A DNA stretch of 49,714 bases from Caulobacter sp. SLTY (GTDB taxonomy: Bacteria > Pseudomonadota > Alphaproteobacteria > Caulobacterales > Caulobacteraceae): assembly GCF_009905535.1 (NCBI RefSeq), contig NZ_JAAALA010000032.1, positions 1-49,714 on the forward strand. Direction: 5' to 3'. Both the position numbers and the translations under genes were made by a program. Shown here piece after piece: positions 24,784 through 34,613 of this stretch (its first letter is position 1; each line of letters begins with the position of its first letter). The notes beneath the pieces were generated by a model. The model made no database searches. It worked only from the letters and a program-made list of their open reading frames with translations, and had not been told where the DNA came from.

Positions 24784-27330
24784 ATGCGTATCCGTCATTT
24801 GCTGCGCGCGTCGGCATCCGCCGTCGTGCTTTCCGCCGTTATGACTTCGGCCGCCTTCGCTCAGGAAGACCCGGCGCAGGAAGAGGCGAACACCGTCGAC
24901 ACCATTATCGTGACCGTCAACAAGCGTGAGCAGAGCCTGCAAGAGGTTCCCGCCACCGTCACCGCCCTGTCGGGCGAGCTGATGCAGGACGCCGGCGTCA
25001 AGGACATCAAGGATCTGCAGATCCTGACCCCCGGCCTGACCGTCACCTCGACCTCGAACGAAACCGTCACCACCGCCCGTATCCGCGGCGTCGGCACCGT
25101 GGGTGACAACCCCGGCCTGGAAAGCTCGGTCGGCATCGTGATCGACGGCGTCTACCGTCCGCGTAACGGCGTCAGCTTCGGCGACCTCGGCGAGCTGGAG
25201 CGCGTCGAAGTGCTGAAGGGCCCGCAAGGCACCCTGTTCGGCAAGAACACCTCGGCCGGCGTTATCAATATCCTGACCGCCCAGCCGGAATTCGAGTTCG
25301 GCGGCGCCGCCGAGCTGACCGCCGGCAACTACGGCCAGATCGGCGGTTCCGCCTCGGTCACCGGCCCGATCTTCGGCGACAGCGTCGCCGGCCGCCTGTT
25401 CTTCGCCAAGCGTGAGCGCGACGGCTTCCTCGACGTGGTCACCGGCCCCGGCCCGCGCGGCAACACCGAGGATGTGGACCAGGACTTCTGGACCATCCGC
25501 GGCCAGATCCTCGCCACCCCGTCGGACGACCTCAGCATCCGCCTGATCGCCGACTACACCGAGCGTAACGAAAACTGCTGCCTGGCCACCCAGCTGCAGG
25601 TCGGCAACGCCGCCAACAGCCGCGCCAATCTGGTCAACCTGACCCGTCCGGGCAGCATCAACGCCAACACCAACGAAGACCCCTTCAGCCGCCGCGCCTA
25701 CGGCAACCGGTCGACCCGCCAGTTCATCCAGGACAAGGGTTTCTCGGCTGAAGTCGAGTGGGACATCACCCCGGACATCTCGATCACCTCGATCACGGCC
25801 GCCCGCACCTGGACCGCCGAAACCGGCCAGGACAGCGACTTCACCGCCGCCGACCTGGTCTACCGTCCGAACGACGGCACCAACTTCGTGAACTTCGACC
25901 AGTTCAGCCAGGAGCTGCGCGCCAACGGCGAAGCCGGTCCGGTCAACTGGCTGGTCGGCGCCTTCTACGCCAGCGAAGACCTGGATACCCGTTCGCGCCT
26001 GAACTACGGCGTGGACTACTACAACTACTTCGCTGGCCGCGTGCTGAGCGGTGTGCCGGCCCTGCTGGGCCTCACCTCGGGCACGATCTACCAGCCGGGC
26101 AACGGCTCGGACGACCGCTACAAGCAGTCGGACGAAACCTTCGCGCTGTTCACCGACAACACCTGGTCGATCACCGAAAGCCTGAAGCTGACCGCCGGCC
26201 TGCGCTACACCTGGTCGGAAAAGTCGCTGACCACCGACTACACCACCACGGGCTCGTCCTGTGACCAGGGTGAAGCGGCGTTCTCGACCCTGGCCGGCCT
26301 GGTCGGCGTGCCGACCGCGACCACCATCGTCGGCGGCCTCTGCCTCAACGCCCAGAACAACGACTTCGACGCGCTGGGCGTCTACACCCAGGACCGCAGC
26401 GAAGAAGAGCTGACCGGGACCATCAAGCTGGCCTGGAACATCAACGACGACATCATGCTCTACGGCTCCTATGCCCGTGGGTACAAGTCGGGCGGCTTCA
26501 ACCTCGACCGGGTCAACATCGCCTGCCCGTTCGGCGGCCGCACCACCACCACCATCGCCGGCCTGGCCTGCGTCAACACCACCCTGCCGGTCGACTTCCA
26601 GCCGAACCCGGACACCAGCTTCGAAGGCGAAAAGGCCGACAGCTGGGAACTGGGCATCAAGACCAACTGGTTCGACAACAGCCTCCTGCTGAACGCTACC
26701 CTGTTCCACCAGAAGTTCACTGACTTCCAGCTGAACACCTTCGTGGGTACCGCCTTCATCGTGGAGTCGATCCCCGAGCTGACGTCGACCGGCGTGGACG
26801 CGGACTTCCTGTGGTTCACCCCCTTGGACGGCCTGACCATCCAGGGCGGCGTGACCTACGCCCAGACCGAGTTCGGCGACTTCGACGCGCTCGACCTGAC
26901 CGACCCCAGCAAGTTCAACGGCATCTTCCGCCTGCCGGGGTCCACCGCCCCGTTCGCGCCGGAATGGTCGACCTCGCTGGCCGGCAGCTATGAGCGGAAC
27001 ATCGGTTCGCTGACCTTCCGCGGCAACCTGTCGTGGAAGTACACCACCAGCTACAACACCGGTTCCGACCTGCACCCGGTCAAGGAACAGGAAGGCTTCT
27101 CGCTGGTGAACGGTCGCGTCGGCATCGGCAGCGAAGACGGTCGCTGGACCGTCGAGCTGTTCGCCAACAACCTGTTCGACCAGGAGTACATCCAGGTGGC
27201 CTTCAACGGCCCGTTCCAGGTCGACACCTCCAACCCCTACAACCAGGCGGCGGATGACAACATCTCCACCTACGACGCCTTCCTGGGCGCCCCGCGCACC
27301 TGGGGCGTGACCCTGCGCAGCAAGTTCTAA
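24784..27330 (+). CDS. TonB-dependent outer-membrane receptor
   Basis: An 848-residue receptor with a signal peptide (residues 1-27, ending SAAFAQ), a plug domain (QEVPATVTALSGELM to about residue 160, with GPQGTLFGKNTSAGVINI) and a 22-strand barrel ending in PRTWGVTLRSKF with the terminal aromatic residue needed for outer-membrane insertion. DTIIVTVNKR near residue 43 is a plausible TonB box. It imports an unknown ligand; Caulobacter-type bacteria carry dozens of such receptors for sugars, siderophores and others. Six cysteines sit in presumed external loops (ENCCLAT, SSCDQG, GGLCLN, IACPFG, LACVNT), suggesting disulfides. Codon use is strongly biased (AAC, GAC, ATC, frequent CGT), which suggests high expression. 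No transport gene is adjacent. Confidence 0.95.
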   Translation: MRIRHLLRASASAVVLSAVMTSAAFAQEDPAQEEANTVDTIIVTVNKREQSLQEVPATVTALSGELMQDAGVKDIKDLQILTPGLTVTSTSNETVTTARIRGVGTVGDNPGLESSVGIVIDGVYRPRNGVSFGDLGELERVEVLKGPQGTLFGKNTSAGVINILTAQPEFEFGGAAELTAGNYGQIGGSASVTGPIFGDSVAGRLFFAKRERDGFLDVVTGPGPRGNTEDVDQDFWTIRGQILATPSDDLSIRLIADYTERNENCCLATQLQVGNAANSRANLVNLTRPGSINANTNEDPFSRRAYGNRSTRQFIQDKGFSAEVEWDITPDISITSITAARTWTAETGQDSDFTAADLVYRPNDGTNFVNFDQFSQELRANGEAGPVNWLVGAFYASEDLDTRSRLNYGVDYYNYFAGRVLSGVPALLGLTSGTIYQPGNGSDDRYKQSDETFALFTDNTWSITESLKLTAGLRYTWSEKSLTTDYTTTGSSCDQGEAAFSTLAGLVGVPTATTIVGGLCLNAQNNDFDALGVYTQDRSEEELTGTIKLAWNINDDIMLYGSYARGYKSGGFNLDRVNIACPFGGRTTTTIAGLACVNTTLPVDFQPNPDTSFEGEKADSWELGIKTNWFDNSLLLNATLFHQKFTDFQLNTFVGTAFIVESIPELTSTGVDADFLWFTPLDGLTIQGGVTYAQTEFGDFDALDLTDPSKFNGIFRLPGSTAPFAPEWSTSLAGSYERNIGSLTFRGNLSWKYTTSYNTGSDLHPVKEQEGFSLVNGRVGIGSEDGRWTVELFANNLFDQEYIQVAFNGPFQVDTSNPYNQAADDNISTYDAFLGAPRTWGVTLRSKF

Positions 27331-27341
27331 GCTTAGAACTT

Positions 27342-27356
27342 CAACGCGAAGCGTTG
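27342..27356 (+). other. Small perfect hairpin after receptor gene
   Basis: CAACGC and GCGTTG form a perfect 6-bp stem with GAA loop, just before the larger terminator hairpin. It may protect the transcript end. Confidence 0.45.
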
Positions 27357-27357
27357 A

Positions 27358-27393
27358 GGCGGTCCGGAGCAATCCGGGCCGCCCTTCTTCGTT
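27358..27393 (+). terminator. Rho-independent terminator
   Basis: An 11-bp stem pairs 27358-27368 with 27373-27383 (one G-T pair) around the GNRA tetraloop GCAA, followed by the T-rich CTTCTTCGTTT. It lies 28 bases after the receptor stop codon and just before the end of the convergent esterase gene. Confidence 0.85.
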
Positions 27394-28209
27394 TCAGGGG
27401 GCTTGGTTTCCGGAAAATGCCTCGCGCAGCGCCGCCGCGCTTCGGTCCGACTGCGCCCGCGCGCGATCCGAGACGACGGCCAGGTTGAGAAAGCCGTGGG
27501 TGGCCCTGGGCTCGATATGGTGGACCACCTCGGGCAGGCGGCGGCAGAGCCGCTTGGCGTCCAGCCGGGTCGGATCTCGTCCGCCGCTGGCGATAAAGGT
27601 TCGTGGCAGGACCGGCGCCTGCGTCGACAGCAGGGTCAGGTCGCGCGGGTCGGCGACCCCGTCCCCTACATAGACCCGCCGCAGCCAGCGGCGGGTCACC
27701 GCGAACAGCGGCGGATCGTGCTCGACCGGATCGAGCGCCAGCAGCGGATAGAACAGGGCCAACCCATCCACGGGCGAGCCGACATGGGCGCGCCTCAAGG
27801 CGGCGGCGACCGCCAGCAATCCGCCGGCAGAGTCGCCTCCGGCCAGCAACCGGCGGGGCTTGAAAGACAAGGCCTCCGTCGTGGCCGCCCAGGCCAGGGC
27901 GCGCTCGGCGTCGTCATGCGCGGCCGGGTAGGGCGCTTCCGGGGCCAGCCGGTAGTCCACCGCCAGGATGTTGAACCCGGACGAGGCGGCCAGTCGGCGG
28001 CAGGCGGCGTCGTGCGTGGCCAGGCTGCTGCTGACCAGCCCGCCGCCGTGCAGAAAGACGATCAGGTCCAGGGCCTCCGCGTCAGGCCGATAGAGCCGCA
28101 CCGGAACCGAGCCGGCCCGATGATCGGAAATCTCGTAGAGATCCGGCGCGCCTGGATCGGGCCGGGCCAGCCAGGGGTCGAGCCGGTCGCGGATCAGCTT
28201 GACCAGCAC
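27394..28209 (-). CDS. Alpha/beta hydrolase, HSL-type esterase
   Basis: A 271-residue esterase of the hormone-sensitive-lipase group. The oxyanion motif is FLHGGGLV, the nucleophile elbow GGDSAGG, the acid probably in SGGRDPTRL and the catalytic His in THGFLN; VDYRLAPEAPYPAA is a further family signature. It should hydrolyse short acyl esters in the cytoplasm; no signal peptide is seen. It follows a small membrane-protein gene by seven bases and may be in one transcript with it. Confidence 0.88.
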   Translation of the reverse strand: MLVKLIRDRLDPWLARPDPGAPDLYEISDHRAGSVPVRLYRPDAEALDLIVFLHGGGLVSSSLATHDAACRRLAASSGFNILAVDYRLAPEAPYPAAHDDAERALAWAATTEALSFKPRRLLAGGDSAGGLLAVAAALRRAHVGSPVDGLALFYPLLALDPVEHDPPLFAVTRRWLRRVYVGDGVADPRDLTLLSTQAPVLPRTFIASGGRDPTRLDAKRLCRRLPEVVHHIEPRATHGFLNLAVVSDRARAQSDRSAAALREAFSGNQAP

Positions 28210-28216
28210 GATGCCT

Positions 28217-28615
28217 CTAGACCTCCACCGACCCGCCGAAACTGGCCGAGCCGACGCCCAGCCAGGGCAGGGCCAGGGCCACCCCCATCAACAGTTCGAC
28301 GATCGCCGCCTGGCGCAGCATCGGGTCGCTGTTGCGGTCCACCACCAGCGACGCGGTCCGGCCGATCGCCGAGCCCAGCCAGGCCAGCGACAGGGCCCCG
28401 ACCATCAGCCGACCCATGCTGGGCGCATAGCCGAGGGCCATCGCGGCGCCGGCATGGCTGAGGATCAGCGCCCCGGCCAGCGCCCGCTCCTCCGCCCGCC
28501 CCCGCGCCTTGACCGTCCGGGGCCGGGCGATCCGCAGACCGCCCATCACCCCGCCAAGACAGCAGGCGATCACGGCGATCATCACGGCGAGGTTCAGGTT
28601 GGCGAGGACATGCAT
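28217..28615 (-). CDS. Small four-helix membrane protein, DUF4345-like
   Basis: A 132-residue protein with four hydrophobic stretches (about residues 8-28, 45-62, 68-85, 103-120). The central RALAGALILSHAGAAMALGY and IGRTASLVVDR resemble the DUF4345 family of uncharacterised membrane proteins, but the match is from memory and weak. Its function is unknown. It lies between the VOC gene and the esterase gene on the same strand. Confidence 0.65.
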   Translation of the reverse strand: MHVLANLNLAVMIAVIACCLGGVMGGLRIARPRTVKARGRAEERALAGALILSHAGAAMALGYAPSMGRLMVGALSLAWLGSAIGRTASLVVDRNSDPMLRQAAIVELLMGVALALPWLGVGSASFGGSVEV

Positions 28616-28637
28616 GCCCTGGCCTTACCCCGCCCCC

Positions 28638-29051
28638 TCACCCCGGCCAAGTGTGGTGCACGGCCTCGACGTTGCGACCGTCCGGATCCAGCACGAAGGC
28701 GCCGTAGTAGCCGGGATGGTATTGCGGGCGCAGGCCGGGCGGGCCGTTGTCGGTTCCGCCCGCGGCCAGGGCGGCGGCATGGAAGGCGTCCACCGCGGCC
28801 CGGTCCTGGGCCAGGAAGCAGATGTGGGCCGCGCCCGTGCCCGCCGGGGCGTCGCTCAGCCAGAAGCTCGGCTTGCCTGACTGAATGTCGCGCCGGTCGG
28901 AGGTGTTGGCGTAGCCGCAGGTGTTTGTACCGCCAGTTTGGTCCGGCCCGTATTCCTGCACGACGCTGATGCCGAGTGGGGCAAGGGCTGCATCGTAAAA
29001 TCGTCTGTGGGCGGTGTAATCGCTGACGTTGATGCCCAGGTGATCGATCAT
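28638..29051 (-). CDS. VOC family (glyoxalase-fold) protein
   Basis: A 137-residue vicinal-oxygen-chelate protein. The first beta-alpha unit has IDHLGINVSDYTAHRRFYDAAL with the metal-binding His position, the second half has HICFLAQDRAAVDAFHAAAL and GYYGAFVLDPDGRNVEAVHH with the terminal Glu. Members are glyoxalases, dioxygenases or resistance proteins, so the reaction is open. I start at ATG 29051 (MIDHLG), the family-like start with AGAAGGAT upstream; the frame extends seven codons further. Confidence 0.85.
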   Translation of the reverse strand: MIDHLGINVSDYTAHRRFYDAALAPLGISVVQEYGPDQTGGTNTCGYANTSDRRDIQSGKPSFWLSDAPAGTGAAHICFLAQDRAAVDAFHAAALAAGGTDNGPPGLRPQYHPGYYGAFVLDPDGRNVEAVHHTWPG

Positions 29052-29342
29052 CGGTCTGATCCTTCTTTCCACCCCGGCCGCCAGCCTGCTTTTTCAGCAA
29101 CGGCCTGGCAACCGCGACGATCCGTCCCCGTCAGAGGAATCGATTCGACTCCATCGTCGTCGCGCTGTCATGGTGAGCCCTTAAGGGTTTGGTAACTCTT
29201 CCAGTTCGCCGGGGGCCTGTTTGCGTTCGTTTCTTCGCCTGCGCACCGCTTGCGTGTCGGCGTCCGCCAACCCCTCCGCACATCCCTACACCCCAATTTC
29301 CCCCGCCCTCGTCCGGGCGGCGATTTCCCGTGAGGCTTTCCA
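29052..29342. other. Divergent intergenic region VOC / RTX nuclease
   Basis: These 291 bases separate two divergent genes and must contain their promoters. GAGG about 12 bases before 29343 is the likely ribosome site of the RTX gene. I found no gene, terminator or recognisable operator here. Confidence 0.5.
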
Positions 29343-32300
29343 ATGACCGTTATCTTCTCCGAGAACTTCAACACCTTCACGGGCACGGGCCTGGCGACCA
29401 CGCCGGCGGCGGGTCAGCTCAGCTCCAACGTCTGGCGCGTGACCGGTATGAGCGACAACGCCGCGCCGGTCTACGGGACTTCCTACACGACCGGCGACTT
29501 TGCCCGGGGCTCGGTGTCGGCCGCGGTTCCGAGCACGGGTGGCCTCTACAGCCTTGACCAGGGCAGCGGCGACCGCGCCCTCTTGATTCAGCCGGGCGGC
29601 GCCGACTTCACCCCCGGCTACATCGAGTTGCGTCTGACGAACACTACCGGGGCGGCAATCAGCGAGTTCACGGTCGCCTTCGACTGGCTCTACCGCAATG
29701 ATCAAGGCTACGGTCAGTCGCTGTGGTTCGAGTATTCCACAGACGGGACCAACTTCACCCGCGTGGTCGCGGCCGACCTGTCGACCGGGACGACCGCCGT
29801 CGGCGCCACCTTGGTCGAAGCCGCCCAGTCCCTGAACATCACCGGCGTGAACATCGCGGCCAATGCCCAGTTCTACCTACGCTGGAACAGCGACGACGCC
29901 GGTGGGTCTGGCAGCCGCGACGAGGTCGGTATCGACAATGTCGTGGTCAGCATCCCCGACGCCGGCGCCTCCAACGTCACCATCGGCGACGTCTCCATAG
30001 TCGAAGGTGACAGCGGAACCAGCCTGCTGACCTTCACTGTTACCCGCAGCAACGACACCGGCGCCTTCACGGTCGACTACGCCACCCTGGGCGACAGCGC
30101 CTCGGACGCCTCCGATTTCGACGCCACCAGCGGCACCATTACCTTCGCCGCCGGCAGCGGCATCCTGACCCAGACCTTCACCGTCGTGATCGACGGCGAT
30201 ATCGACATCGAGGCCAACGAGAGCTTCTTCGTGAATCTCTCCAACGTGGTGAACACCACCGGCACAGCCACGGTCACCGACGCCCAGGGTGTCGGCACGA
30301 TCACCAACGACGACTTCCCGCCGACCGTCTCGATCGGCGATGTCTCGATCGCCGAGGGCGACGCCGGGACCAGCCTGCTGACCTTCACCGTCACCCGGAC
30401 GGAAGAGGACACTGCCTTCACCCTCGACTTCGACACCGTAGTTGGCGGCTCGGCCACGGCTGGCGTGGACTACGAGGTGGTCAGCGGCGGTACGGTCACC
30501 TTCACCCAGGGCGGTTCGCTGACCCAGACGGTCACGGTCACCATCGACGGCGACCTGGACATCGAGGGCGACGAGACGATCGCCGTCGAGATCAGCAATA
30601 TCCAGAACACGGTCGGCGCGACCACCATCGCCGACGGCGCGGCGACCGGGACCATCCTCAACGACGATGTGACCACCCGGATCTATGACATCCAGGGCGA
30701 GAGCCACCTTTCGACCTTTGATGGCCAGCAGGTGACCACCATCGGCGTGGTCACCGCCATCGACAAGGACAACAACGCCTACTGGATCCAGGACCCGAAC
30801 GGCGACGGCAACCGCAACACCTCTGACGGCATCTATGTGTTCGTGGGCGGGGCGCTGCCCTCGTCCATCGTGGTCGGCAACCTTGTCCGCGTCACCGGTA
30901 CGGTCGATGAGTTCCAGCCCGGCGGCGCAGCGAACCTCAGCCTGACCGAAATCGTCAGTGTGACCAGCACCACGCTGCTGCAGGCCGGCTACGGCGTGCC
31001 GACCGCCGTGACCATCGGCGATACGGCCAACGGCGCTGACTACACCCCGCCGCTGGTCAACCTGGGCTCGACCACCAACGCCTTCGATCCGACGACCGAG
31101 GGCGTCGACTTCTGGGAAAGCCTGGAAGGCATGCTGGTCACCCTGCAGGATGTGCGGACCACCAGCCCGTTCAAGTCCAGCTTCGGCGAAGTCATGGTCA
31201 CGATGGACGTGGGCGCCAACGACAGCGCCAACGGCCGGGGCGGCCTCACGATCAGCGACGAAAGCCCCGACGGGGTGCTGCCGGTCGACAAGACCTTCGA
31301 CTTCAACCCCGAGCGGATCCAGCTGGACGACGAGGCGCTGGGCGGCTCCATCGGGGCCATCACCACCACGGGCCAGACCGTGGTCGGCGGGGATGTCACG
31401 GGCGTCGTCAGCTATGGTCAGGGCTTCTACGACGTGAACGTCACCCAGGCGGTGACCTTCGATCCCTCGACCCTGGTCAAGGAAGTCACCACCATCGAGG
31501 AGAACCTCGACCGGCTGACCATCGCCACCTTCAACGTCCGCAACCTGGCGCCCATCGGCTTCAACGGCGGCGATGGGGTGACCACCCAGACTACGCTCAA
31601 CAATCTGGCCGACGCCATCGGCACGAACCTGAAGACCCCGGACATCATCGGCCTGCAGGAGCTGCAGGACTTCAACGGGACCAGCACGACGGGTGATGGG
31701 GACGCCACCCTGACGATGAGCCAGCTCATCCAGACGATCTTTGATCGCACCGGCGTGCAGTACTACGGCATTCTATCAGACCCGGTGGACGGCGCCGAAG
31801 GCGGCGCCGGCGGCGGCAACATCCAGGTGGCCTTCCTCTACCAGGCCGACGCGGTCACCCCGACCCTCGGCAATGGCCTAGTCCCGACCAGCAACCCCTA
31901 CATCTCGAAGTTCCCGACCGCCGACCGGATCGGAACGGGCAACACCGACTTCGACGCCACCCGCAAATCGATCCCCATCGAGTTCACCCCGGCCGGCTAC
32001 ACCGAGACCGAGGGCGGCAGCTTCTGGGTGATCAACAACCACTTCAGCAGCAAGGGCGGCTCGGCCGTCCTGATCGGCGCCAACCTCGACAGCGAATACT
32101 ACGCCGAGCCGCTGAACTCCGACTCGGTGAAGCGCGAGGGCCAGGCCATCGCCGTGAAGGCCTTCATCGACGGCATCCTCGCCGACGGCAATCCGCTGAA
32201 CGACAAGATCATCGCCCTGGGCGACTTCAACGACTTCCAGATCTTCCCGGTGATCGAGATCATCACCGGTGAGATCGAACGGCTGGCCGCCGGCACGGGC

Positions 32301-34589
32301 AATACGGCCAGCACCTTCGTCAGCGGGACGCAGGTCCTGGAAGCCCTGATCAACCTGCTGCCGCCGGAAGAACGCTACAGCTACAGCTTCGATGGCAACG
32401 CCCAGGCGCTGGACAATATCATCGCCACGCTCGATCTGCTGATCGACGCCCAGTACGACATCGTCCACATCAACTCCGAGTTCTCGACCCAGCTGTCGGA
32501 CCACGACCCGGGCCTCGCCTCCCTGGTCTTCGACCGTTCCGCCGCATTGGCCGGCGACGGGGACGACGCCCTGACCGAGGCAGCCTACATCGCCCGCTTC
32601 GGCGCCATCCGCGGCAGCATGGCCGGTGACGACATCATCTACGCCCGGGGCGGCAACGACCTGATCGAGGGCAGCGAGGGCGCCGACTACATCGATGGCG
32701 GGGACGGCATCGACACGGTCGACTACTCTGGCTCGTCCTTCCCGGTGAACGTCGACCTGGCGGCCGGCACCGTGTCCGGCGGCTTTGGCGACGGGGACAC
32801 CCTGATCAGCATCGAGTACGTGATCGGCAGCGGCGGGGCGGACGTCTTCAACGGCGACGCCGGGGCCAACATCCTCGATGGCGGCGCGGGCGCGGACATC
32901 CTCACGGGCCTCGCCGGCAACGACAGCTACTATGTCGATGACGCCGGTGACCAGCTGATCGAGTCCAGCGGCATCGATACGGTGTTCGCCGCGATCAGCT
33001 ACACCCTGGTCAACGCCGACAACCCGGCCCTCAGCGGCGTGTTCGAAAAGTTGGTGCTGACCGGCACGGGCGACATCGACGGGACCGGCAACACCCTGTC
33101 CAACCACATCACCGGCAACAGCGGCGCCAACGTCCTGACAGGCGGCGCCGGTTCCGACAGCCTCTGGGGCATGGGCGGCATCGACCAGCTGGTCGGCGGG
33201 GCCGGCAACGACATCCTCGACGGCGGCGCGGGCGATGACGTCATGGACGGCGGCGCGGATGCCGATACCTATCTTGTGGATAGCGCTGGCGACACGGTCA
33301 TCGACTCCGCCGGTTACGACACGGTCCGCTCAACGGCCGCAGCCTACACCCTCGGCCTGGGCATCGAGGTCCTGACCCTCGAGGGCGCGGCGATCAGCGG
33401 GACCGGCAACGACCTGGCCAACGCCATGAACGGCAGCGCCATCGCAAACATCCTGAACGGCGCGATCGGCACCGACGTGATCAACGGCAATGGCGGGGAT
33501 GACGCCCTCGACGGCGGAGCCGACAGCGACCGGCTGTACGGCGGCGCAGGAGCCGATGACCTGATCGGCGGCCTGGGCGCCGATATCCTGGACGGCGGGG
33601 CGGACGCCGACGACATGACGGGTGGTCAGGGCAACGACACCTACTATGTCGACAACGCCGGCGACACGGTCGTCGAGACCGCCGGCCAGGGCCAGGACAC
33701 CGTCTATGTCACCGCGGGCGCACTGGTCCTCGGCGCGACCTCGGAGATCGAGACGATCATCGTCACGGCGGCCGGGGGCGCCAGCGTCACCGCCAGCAAC
33801 ACCGCCAACCGGATCACCGGCGGGGCGGGGAACGACACCCTGATCGGCCTGGACGGCGCCGACACCCTGAACGGCGGCCTTGGCGCCGACGTCATGGAAG
33901 GCGGCCTCGGCTTCGACGTCTTTGTGGTCGACAACTTCTCCGACCAGGTCGTCGAGCTGGAGGGTGAGGGCACCGACACCGTCCAGACCGTTCTGGACGG
34001 CTATGTGCTGACCGCCAACGTCGAAAACCTGACCCTGACCGGGACAGGCAATCAGGACGGGACGGGCAATCTGCTGGCCAACACCATGATCGGCACCGAG
34101 TTCAACAACAGCCTGGACGGCGGCCGCGGCGCCGACCGGCTGTTCGGCAACGGCGGCGCCGACGACCTGTTCGGCGGCGGGGACAACGATTACCTCAACG
34201 GCGGCAACGGGGACGACTTCCTCTACGGCGGGGACGGCAACGACATCATGATCGGTGGCGCCGGCCGGGACTATTTCGAAGCCGCCGACGTTGTTCGCGC
34301 ATCGCTGCCGGGTGAAGGCGCCCCGCTGGACACCATCACCGACTACGAAGCCGGCGAGGTGATCGGCCTGGGCATCACCGAACTGCACTTCCAGTCGGCT
34401 TTCAACGGCACGGCCTACCAGGCCAAGCTGACCTACACGCTGAGCAGCAACACCACGCTGTTCCAGCTCGATGTGAATGGGGACAACAACGTCGATTACG
34501 CCCTGCGCATCAACGGCAACCAGACCGGCAACACCACCATCGTGGGCCAGCAGGATGCGCCGGGCGGCGGTTGGTACCTGTTCGGTTGA
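29343..34589 (+). CDS. Secreted multidomain RTX nuclease-like protein
   Basis: A 1748-residue mosaic protein. Residues 1-210 are a beta-sandwich-like region without a firm family; 212-325 and 328-440 are two Calx-beta domains (each beginning VTIGDVSIVEGD or VSIGDVSIAEGD); 443-720 is an OB-fold region as in ExeM/NucH extracellular nucleases (TRIYDIQGESH, VVTAIDKDNNAYWIQDPNGDG); about 724-1060 is an EEP nuclease/phosphatase domain with ATFNVRN, GLQELQD, NNHFSSKGG, LGDFNDF and SDHDPG; 1085-1690 are RTX calcium repeats; the end (FQLDVNGD, YALRING) is a type I secretion tail. All EEP catalytic residues are present, so extracellular DNA degradation is likely. No signal peptide. No secretion genes are nearby. 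Confidence 0.9.
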   Translation: MTVIFSENFNTFTGTGLATTPAAGQLSSNVWRVTGMSDNAAPVYGTSYTTGDFARGSVSAAVPSTGGLYSLDQGSGDRALLIQPGGADFTPGYIELRLTNTTGAAISEFTVAFDWLYRNDQGYGQSLWFEYSTDGTNFTRVVAADLSTGTTAVGATLVEAAQSLNITGVNIAANAQFYLRWNSDDAGGSGSRDEVGIDNVVVSIPDAGASNVTIGDVSIVEGDSGTSLLTFTVTRSNDTGAFTVDYATLGDSASDASDFDATSGTITFAAGSGILTQTFTVVIDGDIDIEANESFFVNLSNVVNTTGTATVTDAQGVGTITNDDFPPTVSIGDVSIAEGDAGTSLLTFTVTRTEEDTAFTLDFDTVVGGSATAGVDYEVVSGGTVTFTQGGSLTQTVTVTIDGDLDIEGDETIAVEISNIQNTVGATTIADGAATGTILNDDVTTRIYDIQGESHLSTFDGQQVTTIGVVTAIDKDNNAYWIQDPNGDGNRNTSDGIYVFVGGALPSSIVVGNLVRVTGTVDEFQPGGAANLSLTEIVSVTSTTLLQAGYGVPTAVTIGDTANGADYTPPLVNLGSTTNAFDPTTEGVDFWESLEGMLVTLQDVRTTSPFKSSFGEVMVTMDVGANDSANGRGGLTISDESPDGVLPVDKTFDFNPERIQLDDEALGGSIGAITTTGQTVVGGDVTGVVSYGQGFYDVNVTQAVTFDPSTLVKEVTTIEENLDRLTIATFNVRNLAPIGFNGGDGVTTQTTLNNLADAIGTNLKTPDIIGLQELQDFNGTSTTGDGDATLTMSQLIQTIFDRTGVQYYGILSDPVDGAEGGAGGGNIQVAFLYQADAVTPTLGNGLVPTSNPYISKFPTADRIGTGNTDFDATRKSIPIEFTPAGYTETEGGSFWVINNHFSSKGGSAVLIGANLDSEYYAEPLNSDSVKREGQAIAVKAFIDGILADGNPLNDKIIALGDFNDFQIFPVIEIITGEIERLAAGTGNTASTFVSGTQVLEALINLLPPEERYSYSFDGNAQALDNIIATLDLLIDAQYDIVHINSEFSTQLSDHDPGLASLVFDRSAALAGDGDDALTEAAYIARFGAIRGSMAGDDIIYARGGNDLIEGSEGADYIDGGDGIDTVDYSGSSFPVNVDLAAGTVSGGFGDGDTLISIEYVIGSGGADVFNGDAGANILDGGAGADILTGLAGNDSYYVDDAGDQLIESSGIDTVFAAISYTLVNADNPALSGVFEKLVLTGTGDIDGTGNTLSNHITGNSGANVLTGGAGSDSLWGMGGIDQLVGGAGNDILDGGAGDDVMDGGADADTYLVDSAGDTVIDSAGYDTVRSTAAAYTLGLGIEVLTLEGAAISGTGNDLANAMNGSAIANILNGAIGTDVINGNGGDDALDGGADSDRLYGGAGADDLIGGLGADILDGGADADDMTGGQGNDTYYVDNAGDTVVETAGQGQDTVYVTAGALVLGATSEIETIIVTAAGGASVTASNTANRITGGAGNDTLIGLDGADTLNGGLGADVMEGGLGFDVFVVDNFSDQVVELEGEGTDTVQTVLDGYVLTANVENLTLTGTGNQDGTGNLLANTMIGTEFNNSLDGGRGADRLFGNGGADDLFGGGDNDYLNGGNGDDFLYGGDGNDIMIGGAGRDYFEAADVVRASLPGEGAPLDTITDYEAGEVIGLGITELHFQSAFNGTAYQAKLTYTLSSNTTLFQLDVNGDNNVDYALRINGNQTGNTTIVGQQDAPGGGWYLFG

Positions 34590-34613
34590 GGCGTCTCGCC
34601 CTGACCTGCCGCG

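Noticed and set aside
24766..27372. Open frame of 868 codons on the minus strand opposite the TonB receptor
   Set aside because: It mirrors codon structure of a strongly biased GC-rich gene; low-complexity Val/Gly/Ala/Arg protein without known motifs, while the plus strand encodes a complete receptor.
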